NCBI GenBank assembly: GCA_013180565.1
Contig: QBUN01000257.1
Coordinates: forward strand, 1 to 5,309
Source: Candidatus Methanophaga sp. GoMg3.2
GTDB lineage: Archaea > Halobacteriota > Syntropharchaeia > Alkanophagales > Methanospirareceae
Direction of reading: 5' to 3'
DNA: 5,309 nucleotides
Translations under genes and position numbers: made by a program
Notes under the pieces: model-generated
What the model saw: the letters and a program-made list of their open reading frames with translations, nothing else
Databases searched by the model: none
What the model was told of the DNA's origin: nothing
In this document: one piece after another, positions 1-5,309 of the stretch
Position numbering within the stretch: the first letter of the stretch is position 1
How the letters are laid out: each line of letters begins with the position of its first letter

Positions 1-1931
1 TTTTCTTCTGACGAAGGAGTTCGAGCTGGTGTTGGTTTAGGTGTAACAGGAGGCACAGGAGTTGGCGTTGAAATTGGTGTTGTAGTTATGTTAAGTGCAG
101 GCGTAGGAGTGGCAGTAGGAGCAGGTGTCACGTTCCATATCCAAGTGTGCATATCATGTAACTCTGTTATTGCGTTAGTTGCAATTACAGAGACGTTCCA
201 GGTACCGGCAACTGCATTCGTGTTCGTATAGTCTGCTTCTGTTACTGCTTCCTCGGTTTGCACTTCTGTACCATTTATCTGCCAGCTTATGTCTACTGTC
301 TGATTCACGGAGATATTGAAAGTTCTTGATTCGCCTTCTGTGTTGTTCATAAAAGATTCGACAGGGCTGCAAGCCGTTATGTTTGGAACGGTTGGTGTAA
401 CTTTGCCTTCTTCGCCCTCTCTTTCCTCTTCCTCCTCTTTTTCATATGTTATCACTAAGAACGCATTCGCGGGCATCATATTGTCACCATCATCACCTTG
501 AACTACCATATTGTCATTTCTCTCAAGATCATCTGTTACATCGGTCGGCACTAATCCAACTTGAGCATTATTGGATCCTATACTCATAGAGATGCCGCCC
601 CTTTCCTCACTACATGAACCGCTGTATCCATCGTACATATCCATACCTAACTCATTGTCATTGAAGTACAGGTAGCTGTGCCAGCCACTTGCTGGGTTAC
701 CACCCCAAATAGAGACAACACCAAGTACTGCTTCCTCCACTTCGCTCAAATCTATATCCTCTTCGAATGTTGCGCTATTCGTACATTCCACTAAGGAAAG
801 AAAGCCACCATAAGGTCTTTCCTCACCACCGCCCATGAGTAGGTCTGCACCTTCATTTATCCAATATTCTCTTTTTGGCATGGTGGTATCCTCATAAACG
901 ACTAGAATAGCTGGCGGTGCAAACGAATACTCCTCAGCAAAGTCAGAATCATCACCTCCATAGTTTAGGTTTTTCACACTCACTACGTAAGATCCGCTTT
1001 CTTTCGTGTACTCTGTAATATCATACGCATAAGTACCCCATGCATATATATCCGCGCCGAAATCGCCCTTTATGTCATTGTAGCTCTTTTCCATATCCAG
1101 GTTGTAACGGTCGTCCGAAGGTGTAGTCAGAGTAACGCCTATTTTTGGTGCTGTATATGACGGTTTTGCCCACGTATAGTAAATATACAATCTTGCCAGC
1201 TTTGTGTTCCCCGGGATCTCTAGATCATACGTGATGTCATAATATGTGTCATCCGTACCTCTATCACCACTAATGTAACTCCTGTATTCTCCATCCCCGG
1301 TAGTGTATATTATCCCTCCTTCTACATCGCCATGCACATAATTCTCTAACGGCTCATCTGCCATATAGCCATTCCAAACCACTTTTTGCTCTTTTGTTGT
1401 GAATTCATTGTTCGCTTCATCTGCCTCTAGCACTTCATCCTCTTCATCAACCACCGCTTTTAACACCTTGCTGGTATCAGTATAAACGCAGACGGCTCCT
1501 TCTGCTGTATCCGTCCAACTTAGGGGGTCCTCTCCTTCCAGCACCCACTCAGAAAATTTCACGTGTGTAAACCTACCCGCTGGCAACCCTTCTACTGTTT
1601 CACTTCCTATTGGCTCGTCATCTGCGTATAGTATCACCTCAAAGCTTTCGTCTGCATCGGCTGTTCCATTGTTACTTACAGTAACTTCCGCATAGTTCCT
1701 AAGATTGAACCACGGGTCACCGGCAGGCATATCATACTTTTCCGACCAGAGATGATAAGGCGTAATCGCAGTGATGTTAAGATCTGGCATCTCTATGCTC
1801 TCATCCACCGACTCAGACTGATTACCTGCTAAAACAGATGCAGGCATACTTAAGCTTAAAAGCAAAAACAAGTAAGATAATGCGAATACAGTTGCGAGTC
1901 TCCTTGCTATTTTAATCCTTTTTCCTTTCAT
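1..1931 (-). CDS. Large secreted surface protein: CARDB, DUF3344, Ig-like domain and Thr/Pro stalk (3' end outside window)
   Basis: An open frame of 643 codons starts at ATG 1931-1929 and reaches the left edge without a stop, so the C-terminus is missing. Residues 11-35 form a signal peptide with probable cleavage after A35 (SVLA/GNQSE). Residues 49-184 look like CARDB, a beta-sandwich cell-adhesion-related domain, ending in the typical DEANNEF strand. Residues 190-497 match the DUF3344 style, with LARLYIYY, AILVVYED, REYWINEGADLL and ANAFLVITYE as landmarks. A Glu-rich linker (498-510) follows, then an Ig/PKD-like domain (514-602) with seven N-glycosylation sequons, counted from N517 to N600. 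A Thr/Pro-rich stalk begins at 603 and is still running at the edge. In Methanosarcinales and Archaeoglobi such stalks often precede a PGF-CTERM or membrane anchor; that is expected here but not visible. The protein probably sits outside the cell on the S-layer. It lies 67 bases downstream of the minimal DUF3344 gene with no terminator between them, so co-transcription is likely. The exact role is unknown. Confidence 0.9.
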   Translation of the reverse strand, partial: MKGKRIKIARRLATVFALSYLFLLLSLSMPASVLAGNQSESVDESIEMPDLNITAITPYHLWSEKYDMPAGDPWFNLRNYAEVTVSNNGTADADESFEVILYADDEPIGSETVEGLPAGRFTHVKFSEWVLEGEDPLSWTDTAEGAVCVYTDTSKVLKAVVDEEDEVLEADEANNEFTTKEQKVVWNGYMADEPLENYVHGDVEGGIIYTTGDGEYRSYISGDRGTDDTYYDITYDLEIPGNTKLARLYIYYTWAKPSYTAPKIGVTLTTPSDDRYNLDMEKSYNDIKGDFGADIYAWGTYAYDITEYTKESGSYVVSVKNLNYGGDDSDFAEEYSFAPPAILVVYEDTTMPKREYWINEGADLLMGGGEERPYGGFLSLVECTNSATFEEDIDLSEVEEAVLGVVSIWGGNPASGWHSYLYFNDNELGMDMYDGYSGSCSEERGGISMSIGSNNAQVGLVPTDVTDDLERNDNMVVQGDDGDNMMPANAFLVITYEKEEEEEREGEEGKVTPTVPNITACSPVESFMNNTEGESRTFNISVNQTVDISWQINGTEVQTEEAVTEADYTNTNAVAGTWNVSVIATNAITELHDMHTWIWNVTPAPTATPTPALNITTTPISTPTPVPPVTPKPTPARTPSSEE

Positions 1932-1938
1932 CGGGCTC

Positions 1939-1947
1939 TCACTCTCC
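1939..1947 (-). promoter_or_regulatory. Shine-Dalgarno of the large CARDB-DUF3344 gene
   Basis: On the minus strand GGAGAGTGA lies 7 bases before ATG 1931. It resembles the archaeal consensus GGAGGTGA with an extra base. It supports this ATG, which also places the basic residues MKGKRIK directly before the hydrophobic signal core. No T-rich tract or hairpin separates it from the preceding gene's stop codon at 1999, consistent with an internal operon ribosome binding site. Confidence 0.6.
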
Positions 1948-1998
1948 ACTTTTAGTGCGATCATATTCTTTAATTGCAGTAATGTTGGTATCTAGTGC

Positions 1999-2895
1999 CT
2001 ATACTGTTCTTCTTTCCAATACTAATATCGCATTAGCCACATTAATGTATTCATCCTCTCCTCGATTGTAAAATACACTATTATCAGTCGATGCTACGTA
2101 ACCCGTCACATTCCACGTATTCAGCTCAAGGGTGTTACTATCTATCATGCTTGTGTTAAGCTCGTGCTCATTAAACTTCAAGCAGCTATTACAACCCGGA
2201 TAGTAAGCAGTCAGGTGTACTAGCGTGAGATTTGCTTTTGTTACTATCTCTGTGTTTACAGTGCCATTGAAGTATGATATTCCCATATCATGTAAAACAG
2301 GTGGCCAAGCAGCATCTGCATAGTGGAGCGCATCACTCCCCTCGTTTATCCAGTATTGAATCTCCTTTGGGTTATTTCCGCCTTCATACACTACAATCAG
2401 AACAATACCATATGCCCTACCGTCAATGGAACCATTGATCTTTGCTGTGGTTGCCGTGTTCGTGGATCCGGGAGCGACTAAATTGGTCACATTGTAATAC
2501 ATCCAATGTTTTCCATTACCACTGCACCACACATTTGGATTTGTATCCGATTCACCATGTAGATGTATTTGTCCAAGTCTACTTTCATTGTCAACCCCGT
2601 TAAACGTGACCTCAACCCAACCTTTATTCCTAGGATTGCCACCCCAAATACCGGTGTACAACCGAGCCCATTTAACGTCTCCATCTGGCACATCAAACTC
2701 TCCCGTTAGCGTTGTTGTCCCTGCCCAGGGTTCATAATCTATGAACACACCACCGTTTACAAAACCGCTTATTTTCGTTTCCACAGGGAAACCCTCGAAG
2801 TTGTACTCAGCAACCAACGGCACTACTATTAAGCACAGCATGGTGATGCCAATTATTGCAACAATACCTACCTGTGGGTATTTCATTTTCTTCAT
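1999..2895 (-). CDS. Minimal DUF3344 exported protein
   Basis: This complete gene of 298 residues starts at ATG 2895 and ends in TAG. Residues 9-29 form one hydrophobic segment after MKKMK; it is either a signal peptide (possible cleavage PLVA/E) or a retained N-terminal anchor. The rest is a DUF3344 domain. It opens with GFPVETKISGFVNGGVF, then VKWARLYTGIWGG (74-86), GIVLIVVYEGG (163-173), the linker YWINEGSDALHY (181-192) and a final strand ANAILVLERR (287-296). Unlike its two neighbours it has no CARDB domain, stalk or C-terminal anchor. Seven N-X-S/T sequons are present (N103, N135, N154, N210, N222, N247, N262). The Cys residues outside the signal are C124, C235 and C238; C235-N-S-C238 is a CxxC that could form a disulfide or bind metal. 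It is likely the first gene of a unit with the large stalked protein downstream. Family identity is confident, function unknown. M4 is an alternative start, but the spacing to the GGAG favours M1. Confidence 0.9.
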   Translation of the reverse strand: MKKMKYPQVGIVAIIGITMLCLIVVPLVAEYNFEGFPVETKISGFVNGGVFIDYEPWAGTTTLTGEFDVPDGDVKWARLYTGIWGGNPRNKGWVEVTFNGVDNESRLGQIHLHGESDTNPNVWCSGNGKHWMYYNVTNLVAPGSTNTATTAKINGSIDGRAYGIVLIVVYEGGNNPKEIQYWINEGSDALHYADAAWPPVLHDMGISYFNGTVNTEIVTKANLTLVHLTAYYPGCNSCLKFNEHELNTSMIDSNTLELNTWNVTGYVASTDNSVFYNRGEDEYINVANAILVLERRTV

Positions 2896-2901
2896 CTTTG
2901 T

Positions 2902-2907
2902 ATCTCC
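2902..2907 (-). promoter_or_regulatory. Shine-Dalgarno of the minimal DUF3344 gene
   Basis: GGAGAT on the minus strand leaves 6 bases before ATG 2895 (8 from GGAG). It lies in the string AAAGTGGAGA, which also occurs in the leader of the downstream large DUF3344 gene. It favours the annotated ATG over the ATG three codons later. Confidence 0.55.
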
Positions 2908-2930
2908 ACTTTACTAACAAGTTTCAGAGT

Positions 2931-2940
2931 CTTTAATAAC
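2931..2940 (-). promoter_or_regulatory. Possible TATA box for the minimal DUF3344 gene
   Basis: GTTATTAAAG on the minus strand is an AT-rich TATA-like element. Counting the usual 26 or so bases from its centre puts transcription start near 2909, just ahead of the GGAG, giving a short leader of about 14 bases. No clear purine-rich BRE precedes it, and TATTTAAA at 2988-2981 is a rival, so the call is weak. Confidence 0.25.
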
Positions 2941-2950
2941 TTGCTTATGT

Positions 2951-2981
2951 AAAAATAAAAAATAGAGGAGGAAAACCTCCT
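2951..2981 (-). terminator. Hairpin plus T-rich tract after the CARDB-DUF3344 gene
   Basis: On the minus strand AGGAGG-TTTT-CCTCCT forms a 6-bp stem with a 4-base loop (2981-2966). It is followed after a few bases by the T-rich tract TATTTTTTATTTTT (2964-2951). It starts 22 bases after the TAA of the upstream gene. Archaeal termination depends mainly on U-tracts, and this one is strong, so it probably separates the 469-residue gene from the next unit. Confidence 0.6.
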
Positions 2982-3003
2982 TTAAATAGTCATTCTGTTC
3001 TTG

Positions 3004-4413
3004 TTATCCCTCGTATTCTACAATCAAGAACACATTGCTCGCCTGCATGCCATCTGCGCCCGTATCCTGGAATCCCATGCTGTTGTCGCTTGTTAACAGG
3101 TTTGATTTCACATCCACAGACTCCACACAGATCTTGCTTTCCGGATATGCCTCGGAATCCACGTCCCATGCATCGGTTTTAACGATATTGTGGTTAAAGA
3201 GCATATTCATTCCGGTTGTCCTTCCTTGTGCAACAACTGTAATAAGCGTTGCATTGGTAACCTTTGCAAGGTCGATTGTCCCAGGGAACGCTACTGTCGC
3301 AGTTGCTTCCTCTGGCGATACACAGTAGTTATAACTACCGTGTGCGCCGTCCGCAGCCATGAGATAGTCATTGCCTTCCAGTGTCCAGAGTTGAATCTTT
3401 GTACCTGCCGAACCTTCATAGACAACATACAGCATCTCTCCTAACAGCGTTGTCTTGTTGGTCGGATCAATGTTTTTAACTACTACGGTGTAGTTACCGG
3501 AACCAGTTACCTCTGCAGTTACGTTGTATGCATATGTACCCTTTGGACTATTGTAATTTCCAAAGCCCTTCTGGTCATTGTACATCGCATCAGGCATTAC
3601 TGTTGTACCACTGAAGTTCACACTAAGGTTTGCCAGACATCCTGTCGGATACGTTTTGTAGTTACCCCATGCGTCATACCAGTATAGATAGAGCCTCGCC
3701 TTCTTCACTGTTGCGCCATCGGGCATTTCAATATTATGTACCCTTGTGCTGTTATCTCCAGGACTGAAAGTACTAATCTTCTCACCACTCACATTGTATA
3801 CAACACAGCCATACAACTCCTCCTCGTACTCAAACAATGTTAGTGGCTCTTCGGTAGTATTGCAATCAAAGTTCTTGCTCTTGTAGCCGTTGTTTACGAC
3901 ACCGCCTATAACGTCGTATCCAGAATAGTTCTGAATAGCAGGGACAACCATCGAAAGCATATTATTTGTCTCGTCTGATTCGTTTATCTTTTCATTGCAG
4001 TCCACGGTCATACTTATCGTAGTAGATTGTGACTGTGCCGGAAAACCAGGCATAACTAAGTAATAAGGCATAACCGCATATTTTCCACAATAAGGTGCCC
4101 AGTCGAAGCTGACCGTTTTATTAGCGCCTGCTGACACTCCTGACACGTTCTCGCGACCCATCTCAAAACCTATGACCTCAAAGCAAACCTCGAATGCCCC
4201 TGCATCGGTAGATCCATTGTTATACACAACTGCGCTGATGTTATTGCTTTCATTAACGTAAACCCTGACTATCTCTTCGCCGCGCGTGTCACCAGGGTTT
4301 ATGATAATCCTGCTCACACCCAGGTCTGGCAACTGTGCCTGTGCACTTCCTACCAGTGCAACCAGAGCTAATAGTGCGATAGCAAACAGAGCAGCCGTCT
4401 TTTGTATGTTCAT
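3004..4413 (-). CDS. Secreted CARDB-DUF3344 glycoprotein
   Basis: A 469-residue protein beginning MNIQKTAALF. Start choice: the frame can be extended to GTG 4428, but that GTG lies inside the Shine-Dalgarno GGAGGTGA, so ATG 4413 is the real start. Residues 1-26 are a clear signal peptide ending GSAQA, with mature QLPDLG. Residues 28-157 are a CARDB-like beta domain ending in NESDETNN, with C77, C109 and C139 possibly disulfide-bonded. Residues 165-469 are DUF3344-like: VKKARLYLYWYDAWG (236-250), MLYVVYEG (327-334), IQLWTLEGNDYLM (340-352) and SNVFLIVEYEG at the very end. There is no transmembrane helix, stalk or sorting signal after the domain, so it should be released or held by other surface proteins. 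I count sixteen N-X-S/T sequons over the mature chain, suggesting heavy N-glycosylation. It has its own leader and a downstream terminator-like element, so it is probably transcribed alone. Molecular function unknown; a structural or adhesive envelope role is inferred. Confidence 0.92.
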   Translation of the reverse strand: MNIQKTAALFAIALLALVALVGSAQAQLPDLGVSRIIINPGDTRGEEIVRVYVNESNNISAVVYNNGSTDAGAFEVCFEVIGFEMGRENVSGVSAGANKTVSFDWAPYCGKYAVMPYYLVMPGFPAQSQSTTISMTVDCNEKINESDETNNMLSMVVPAIQNYSGYDVIGGVVNNGYKSKNFDCNTTEEPLTLFEYEEELYGCVVYNVSGEKISTFSPGDNSTRVHNIEMPDGATVKKARLYLYWYDAWGNYKTYPTGCLANLSVNFSGTTVMPDAMYNDQKGFGNYNSPKGTYAYNVTAEVTGSGNYTVVVKNIDPTNKTTLLGEMLYVVYEGSAGTKIQLWTLEGNDYLMAADGAHGSYNYCVSPEEATATVAFPGTIDLAKVTNATLITVVAQGRTTGMNMLFNHNIVKTDAWDVDSEAYPESKICVESVDVKSNLLTSDNSMGFQDTGADGMQASNVFLIVEYEG

Positions 4414-4424
4414 TTTTTCTTTTT

Positions 4425-4432
4425 TCACCTCC
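4425..4432 (-). promoter_or_regulatory. Perfect archaeal Shine-Dalgarno that decides the start of the 469-residue gene
   Basis: GGAGGTGA on the minus strand is the full complement of the archaeal 16S rRNA 3' tail. It sits 11 bases before ATG 4413 across an A-rich spacer. The in-frame GTG at 4428 is part of the motif and cannot serve as start while the motif pairs with rRNA. The spacing is slightly long. Confidence 0.7.
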
Positions 4433-4452
4433 TCTTATTTTGGGTATTTTAT

Positions 4453-4471
4453 AGCGCCCCTCCTCGGCGCT
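4453..4471 (-). promoter_or_regulatory. GC-rich leader hairpin with a GGAGG loop
   Basis: AGCGCC-GAGGAGG-GGCGCT on the minus strand is a perfect 6-bp GC-rich stem with a 7-base loop containing GGAGG. It lies 20 bases upstream of the true Shine-Dalgarno of the 469-residue gene. It is the only GC-rich element in an AT-rich leader. It could stabilise the mRNA or act as a second ribosome docking site; a regulatory role is inference only. Confidence 0.4.
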
Positions 4472-4479
4472 GAGTCTTT

Positions 4480-4551
4480 TCAAAAGGTCTCGCAATCCAC
4501 CATTTTTTTCCCCAATTTCATGTGCGTATCACCTTTTTTCATCACTCTCAT
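4480..4551 (-). other. Possible leader peptide ORF
   Basis: ATG 4551 opens a 23-codon frame ending in TGA at 4482-4480. Two further in-frame ATGs occur, at 4542 and 4521. The last has GGTGA seven bases upstream and would give a 13-residue peptide, MKLGKKMVDCETF. It lies wholly between the putative promoter and the 469-residue gene. The peptide has no recognisable motif, and short ORFs occur by chance, so this is a weak call. Confidence 0.15.
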
Positions 4552-4604
4552 CTCTTCTATTTATCTCACCTTTTTGTAAGATATTAAAGCATTTTGTGGT
4601 ACAC

Positions 4605-4618
4605 CTTATAAGCTTTTC
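4605..4618 (-). promoter_or_regulatory. Putative BRE/TATA promoter of the CARDB-DUF3344 gene
   Basis: On the minus strand GAAAAG is followed directly by CTTATAAG, an arrangement like an archaeal BRE plus TATA box. It lies between the terminator-like repeat of the permease gene and the next gene. The usual distance puts transcription start near 4582, giving a leader of about 170 bases containing the possible leader ORF and the hairpin. Confidence 0.45.
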
Positions 4619-4629
4619 GGTTTAAACCG
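4618..4629. promoter_or_regulatory. 12-base perfect palindrome next to the promoter
   Basis: CGGTTTAAACCG reads the same on both strands. It abuts the BRE-like element on its upstream side for minus-strand transcription. Its position and symmetry suit the binding site of a dimeric regulator, but no second copy is visible in this window. Confidence 0.3.
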
Positions 4630-4637
4630 CACCAAAT

Positions 4638-4656
4638 ATAAAAATCATATTTTTAT
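4638..4656 (-). terminator. AT-rich inverted repeat after the permease gene
   Basis: ATAAAAAT-ATG-ATTTTTAT on the minus strand is a perfect 8-bp inverted repeat with a 3-base spacer, 12 bases after the permease TAG. Its descending arm supplies a short T-run. It fits a terminator, although an all-A/T stem is thermodynamically weak. Confidence 0.4.
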
Positions 4657-4668
4657 TGTGCATATCCA

Positions 4669-5309
4669 CTATATCTGCCGTAACGCATCCAAAGGATTCA
4701 ATCTCGCCGCCCGCCTTGCCGGATATAATCCGGACACAATCGAAAGAACGACCGAAATAGCGAATCCTGCCGCTAACATCCAGGGGGTGATTGCAGTTAT
4801 GCTGCCTGATTGCAGTCCTGCACCCAGGTCACTACCAAGTGCACTTACCAGGAACGGTTTACCTACGATCTCTATCAGCATGGAGAAGCCGATACCCAGC
4901 AGATCGCCAAAGATCCCGCCTATTATCCCTATTATTAGACATTCCGCAAGGAACATCTTCATAATATCATAATCAGACGCGCCCAATGCCTTTGTCAGTC
5001 CTATCTCCTTTGTTCGCTCATAAACCGAGATAATCATCGTGTTCACCACCATAAGCGCACCAACAACGAGCGAGATACCGGAAAAGAAGCCCAAAATCAG
5101 GGTTACCGCCGTCATCAGTTTGTTTACTTCATCAATTACATCCTGTGCAGAATGAGCACCCAATCCAAGTCGCTCTATCCTCGTCAGTACAGAAGCAGCA
5201 GAAGCAGGATCATCCACTTTTACCACTGCACCGTCATAGGCATCCTTCTCGTCCAGCGCCTTCGCTTCCGTGAGGTCCACTAAGACCTGGTTGTCATGCT
5301 CATCACCGG
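4669..5309 (-). CDS. MacB/FtsX-family ABC transporter permease, C-terminal half
   Basis: The frame enters from the right edge and is open through 212 codons to TAG at 4671-4669. The GTG at 5280 lies inside continuous coding sequence and is not the start. Visible residues 1-60 are the end of the extracytoplasmic domain typical of MacB-like permeases, with a beta-rich GAVVKVDD stretch. Three membrane segments follow (about 67-94, 117-148 and 174-195). The FtsX-family signature ERTKEIGLTKALGAS (97-111) forms the cytoplasmic loop that contacts the ATPase, and the protein ends with YPARRAARLNPLDALR. The family normally has about 400 residues and four membrane segments, so the first segment and most of the extracytoplasmic domain are outside the window. 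It would work with a LolD/MacB-type ATPase, possibly encoded just upstream. The substrate cannot be deduced; these systems drive mechanotransmission or export of lipoproteins, peptides or drugs. A terminator-like repeat separates it from the surface protein genes. Confidence 0.93.
   Translation of the reverse strand, partial: GDEHDNQVLVDLTEAKALDEKDAYDGAVVKVDDPASAASVLTRIERLGLGAHSAQDVIDEVNKLMTAVTLILGFFSGISLVVGALMVVNTMIISVYERTKEIGLTKALGASDYDIMKMFLAECLIIGIIGGIFGDLLGIGFSMLIEIVGKPFLVSALGSDLGAGLQSGSITAITPWMLAAGFAISVVLSIVSGLYPARRAARLNPLDALRQI

Noticed and set aside
175..501. Short open frames on both strands (minus 372-175, plus 316-501)
   Set aside because: They lie inside the large surface protein gene in other frames, have no recognisable domain and no ribosome binding site.
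2487..2696. 69-codon minus-strand frame within the minimal DUF3344 gene
   Set aside because: It is an out-of-frame shadow of a well-supported gene, with no protein-like features.
3035..3444. Two plus-strand frames opposite the CARDB-DUF3344 gene
   Set aside because: They are antisense to a clearly coding gene and have no family resemblance or start signal.
4446..4453. TATAAAAT on the minus strand close to ATG 4413 as a promoter
   Set aside because: Transcription from it would begin near 4423, just past the Shine-Dalgarno, leaving the perfect GGAGGTGA unused. The element at 4605-4618 fits better.
4289..4495. 68-codon minus-strand frame spanning the leader and the signal peptide region
   Set aside because: It starts with TTG, overlaps the real gene out of frame and has no recognisable domain.
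4658..4972. 104-codon plus-strand frame opposite the permease gene
   Set aside because: It is antisense to the strongly supported permease and has no domain or start signal of its own.
5278..5280. GTG as the start of the permease
   Set aside because: The frame stays open to the window edge and the residues upstream continue the extracytoplasmic domain. A true start here would give a protein lacking the first membrane segment.
1..5309. CRISPR arrays, tRNA or rRNA genes, insertion sequences
   Set aside because: I found no regularly spaced direct repeats, cloverleaf patterns, transposase-like frames or terminal inverted repeats.

Overview
The window most likely comes from an archaeon of the Methanosarcinales/ANME group (methane-metabolising Euryarchaeota, now Halobacteriota). 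Three lines of evidence point there: three secreted proteins with the DUF3344 fold, two with an N-terminal CARDB domain, which is a pairing I associate with these archaea; strong GGAGGTGA-type Shine-Dalgarno sequences; and AT-rich TATA-like promoter elements. The taxonomy is inferred from protein style, not from a marker gene. All supported genes lie on the minus strand, so transcription runs from the right end to the left end. I see no supported gene on the plus strand.

Reading in the direction of transcription: (1) 5309-4669 is the C-terminal half of a MacB/FtsX-type ABC transporter permease whose 5' end lies outside the window. It is followed by an AT-rich inverted repeat that looks like a terminator. 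(2) 4668-4414 is a 255-base intergenic region. It holds a 12-base palindrome next to a TATA-like box, a long putative leader with a possible short peptide ORF, a GC-rich hairpin with GGAGG in its loop, and a perfect Shine-Dalgarno. (3) 4413-3004 encodes a 469-residue secreted CARDB-DUF3344 protein without a C-terminal anchor. It is followed by a hairpin plus T-rich tract. (4) 2895-1999 encodes a 298-residue minimal DUF3344 protein with an N-terminal signal or anchor. (5) After a 67-base gap without a terminator, 1931-1 encodes a large CARDB-DUF3344-Ig-like-Thr/Pro stalk protein that runs off the left end. Its anchor, if present, lies outside the window.

The centre of interest is the cluster of three adjacent, diverged DUF3344 paralogues with three domain architectures: minimal, secreted, and stalked. 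They look like components of an extracellular or S-layer-associated assembly, many of them probably N-glycosylated. Genes 2 and 1 (2895-1) probably form one transcription unit, and the 4413-3004 gene probably a separate one. No biochemical function is known to me for DUF3344, so the role in adhesion, matrix or envelope structure is inference. The upstream permease is probably a separate unit.
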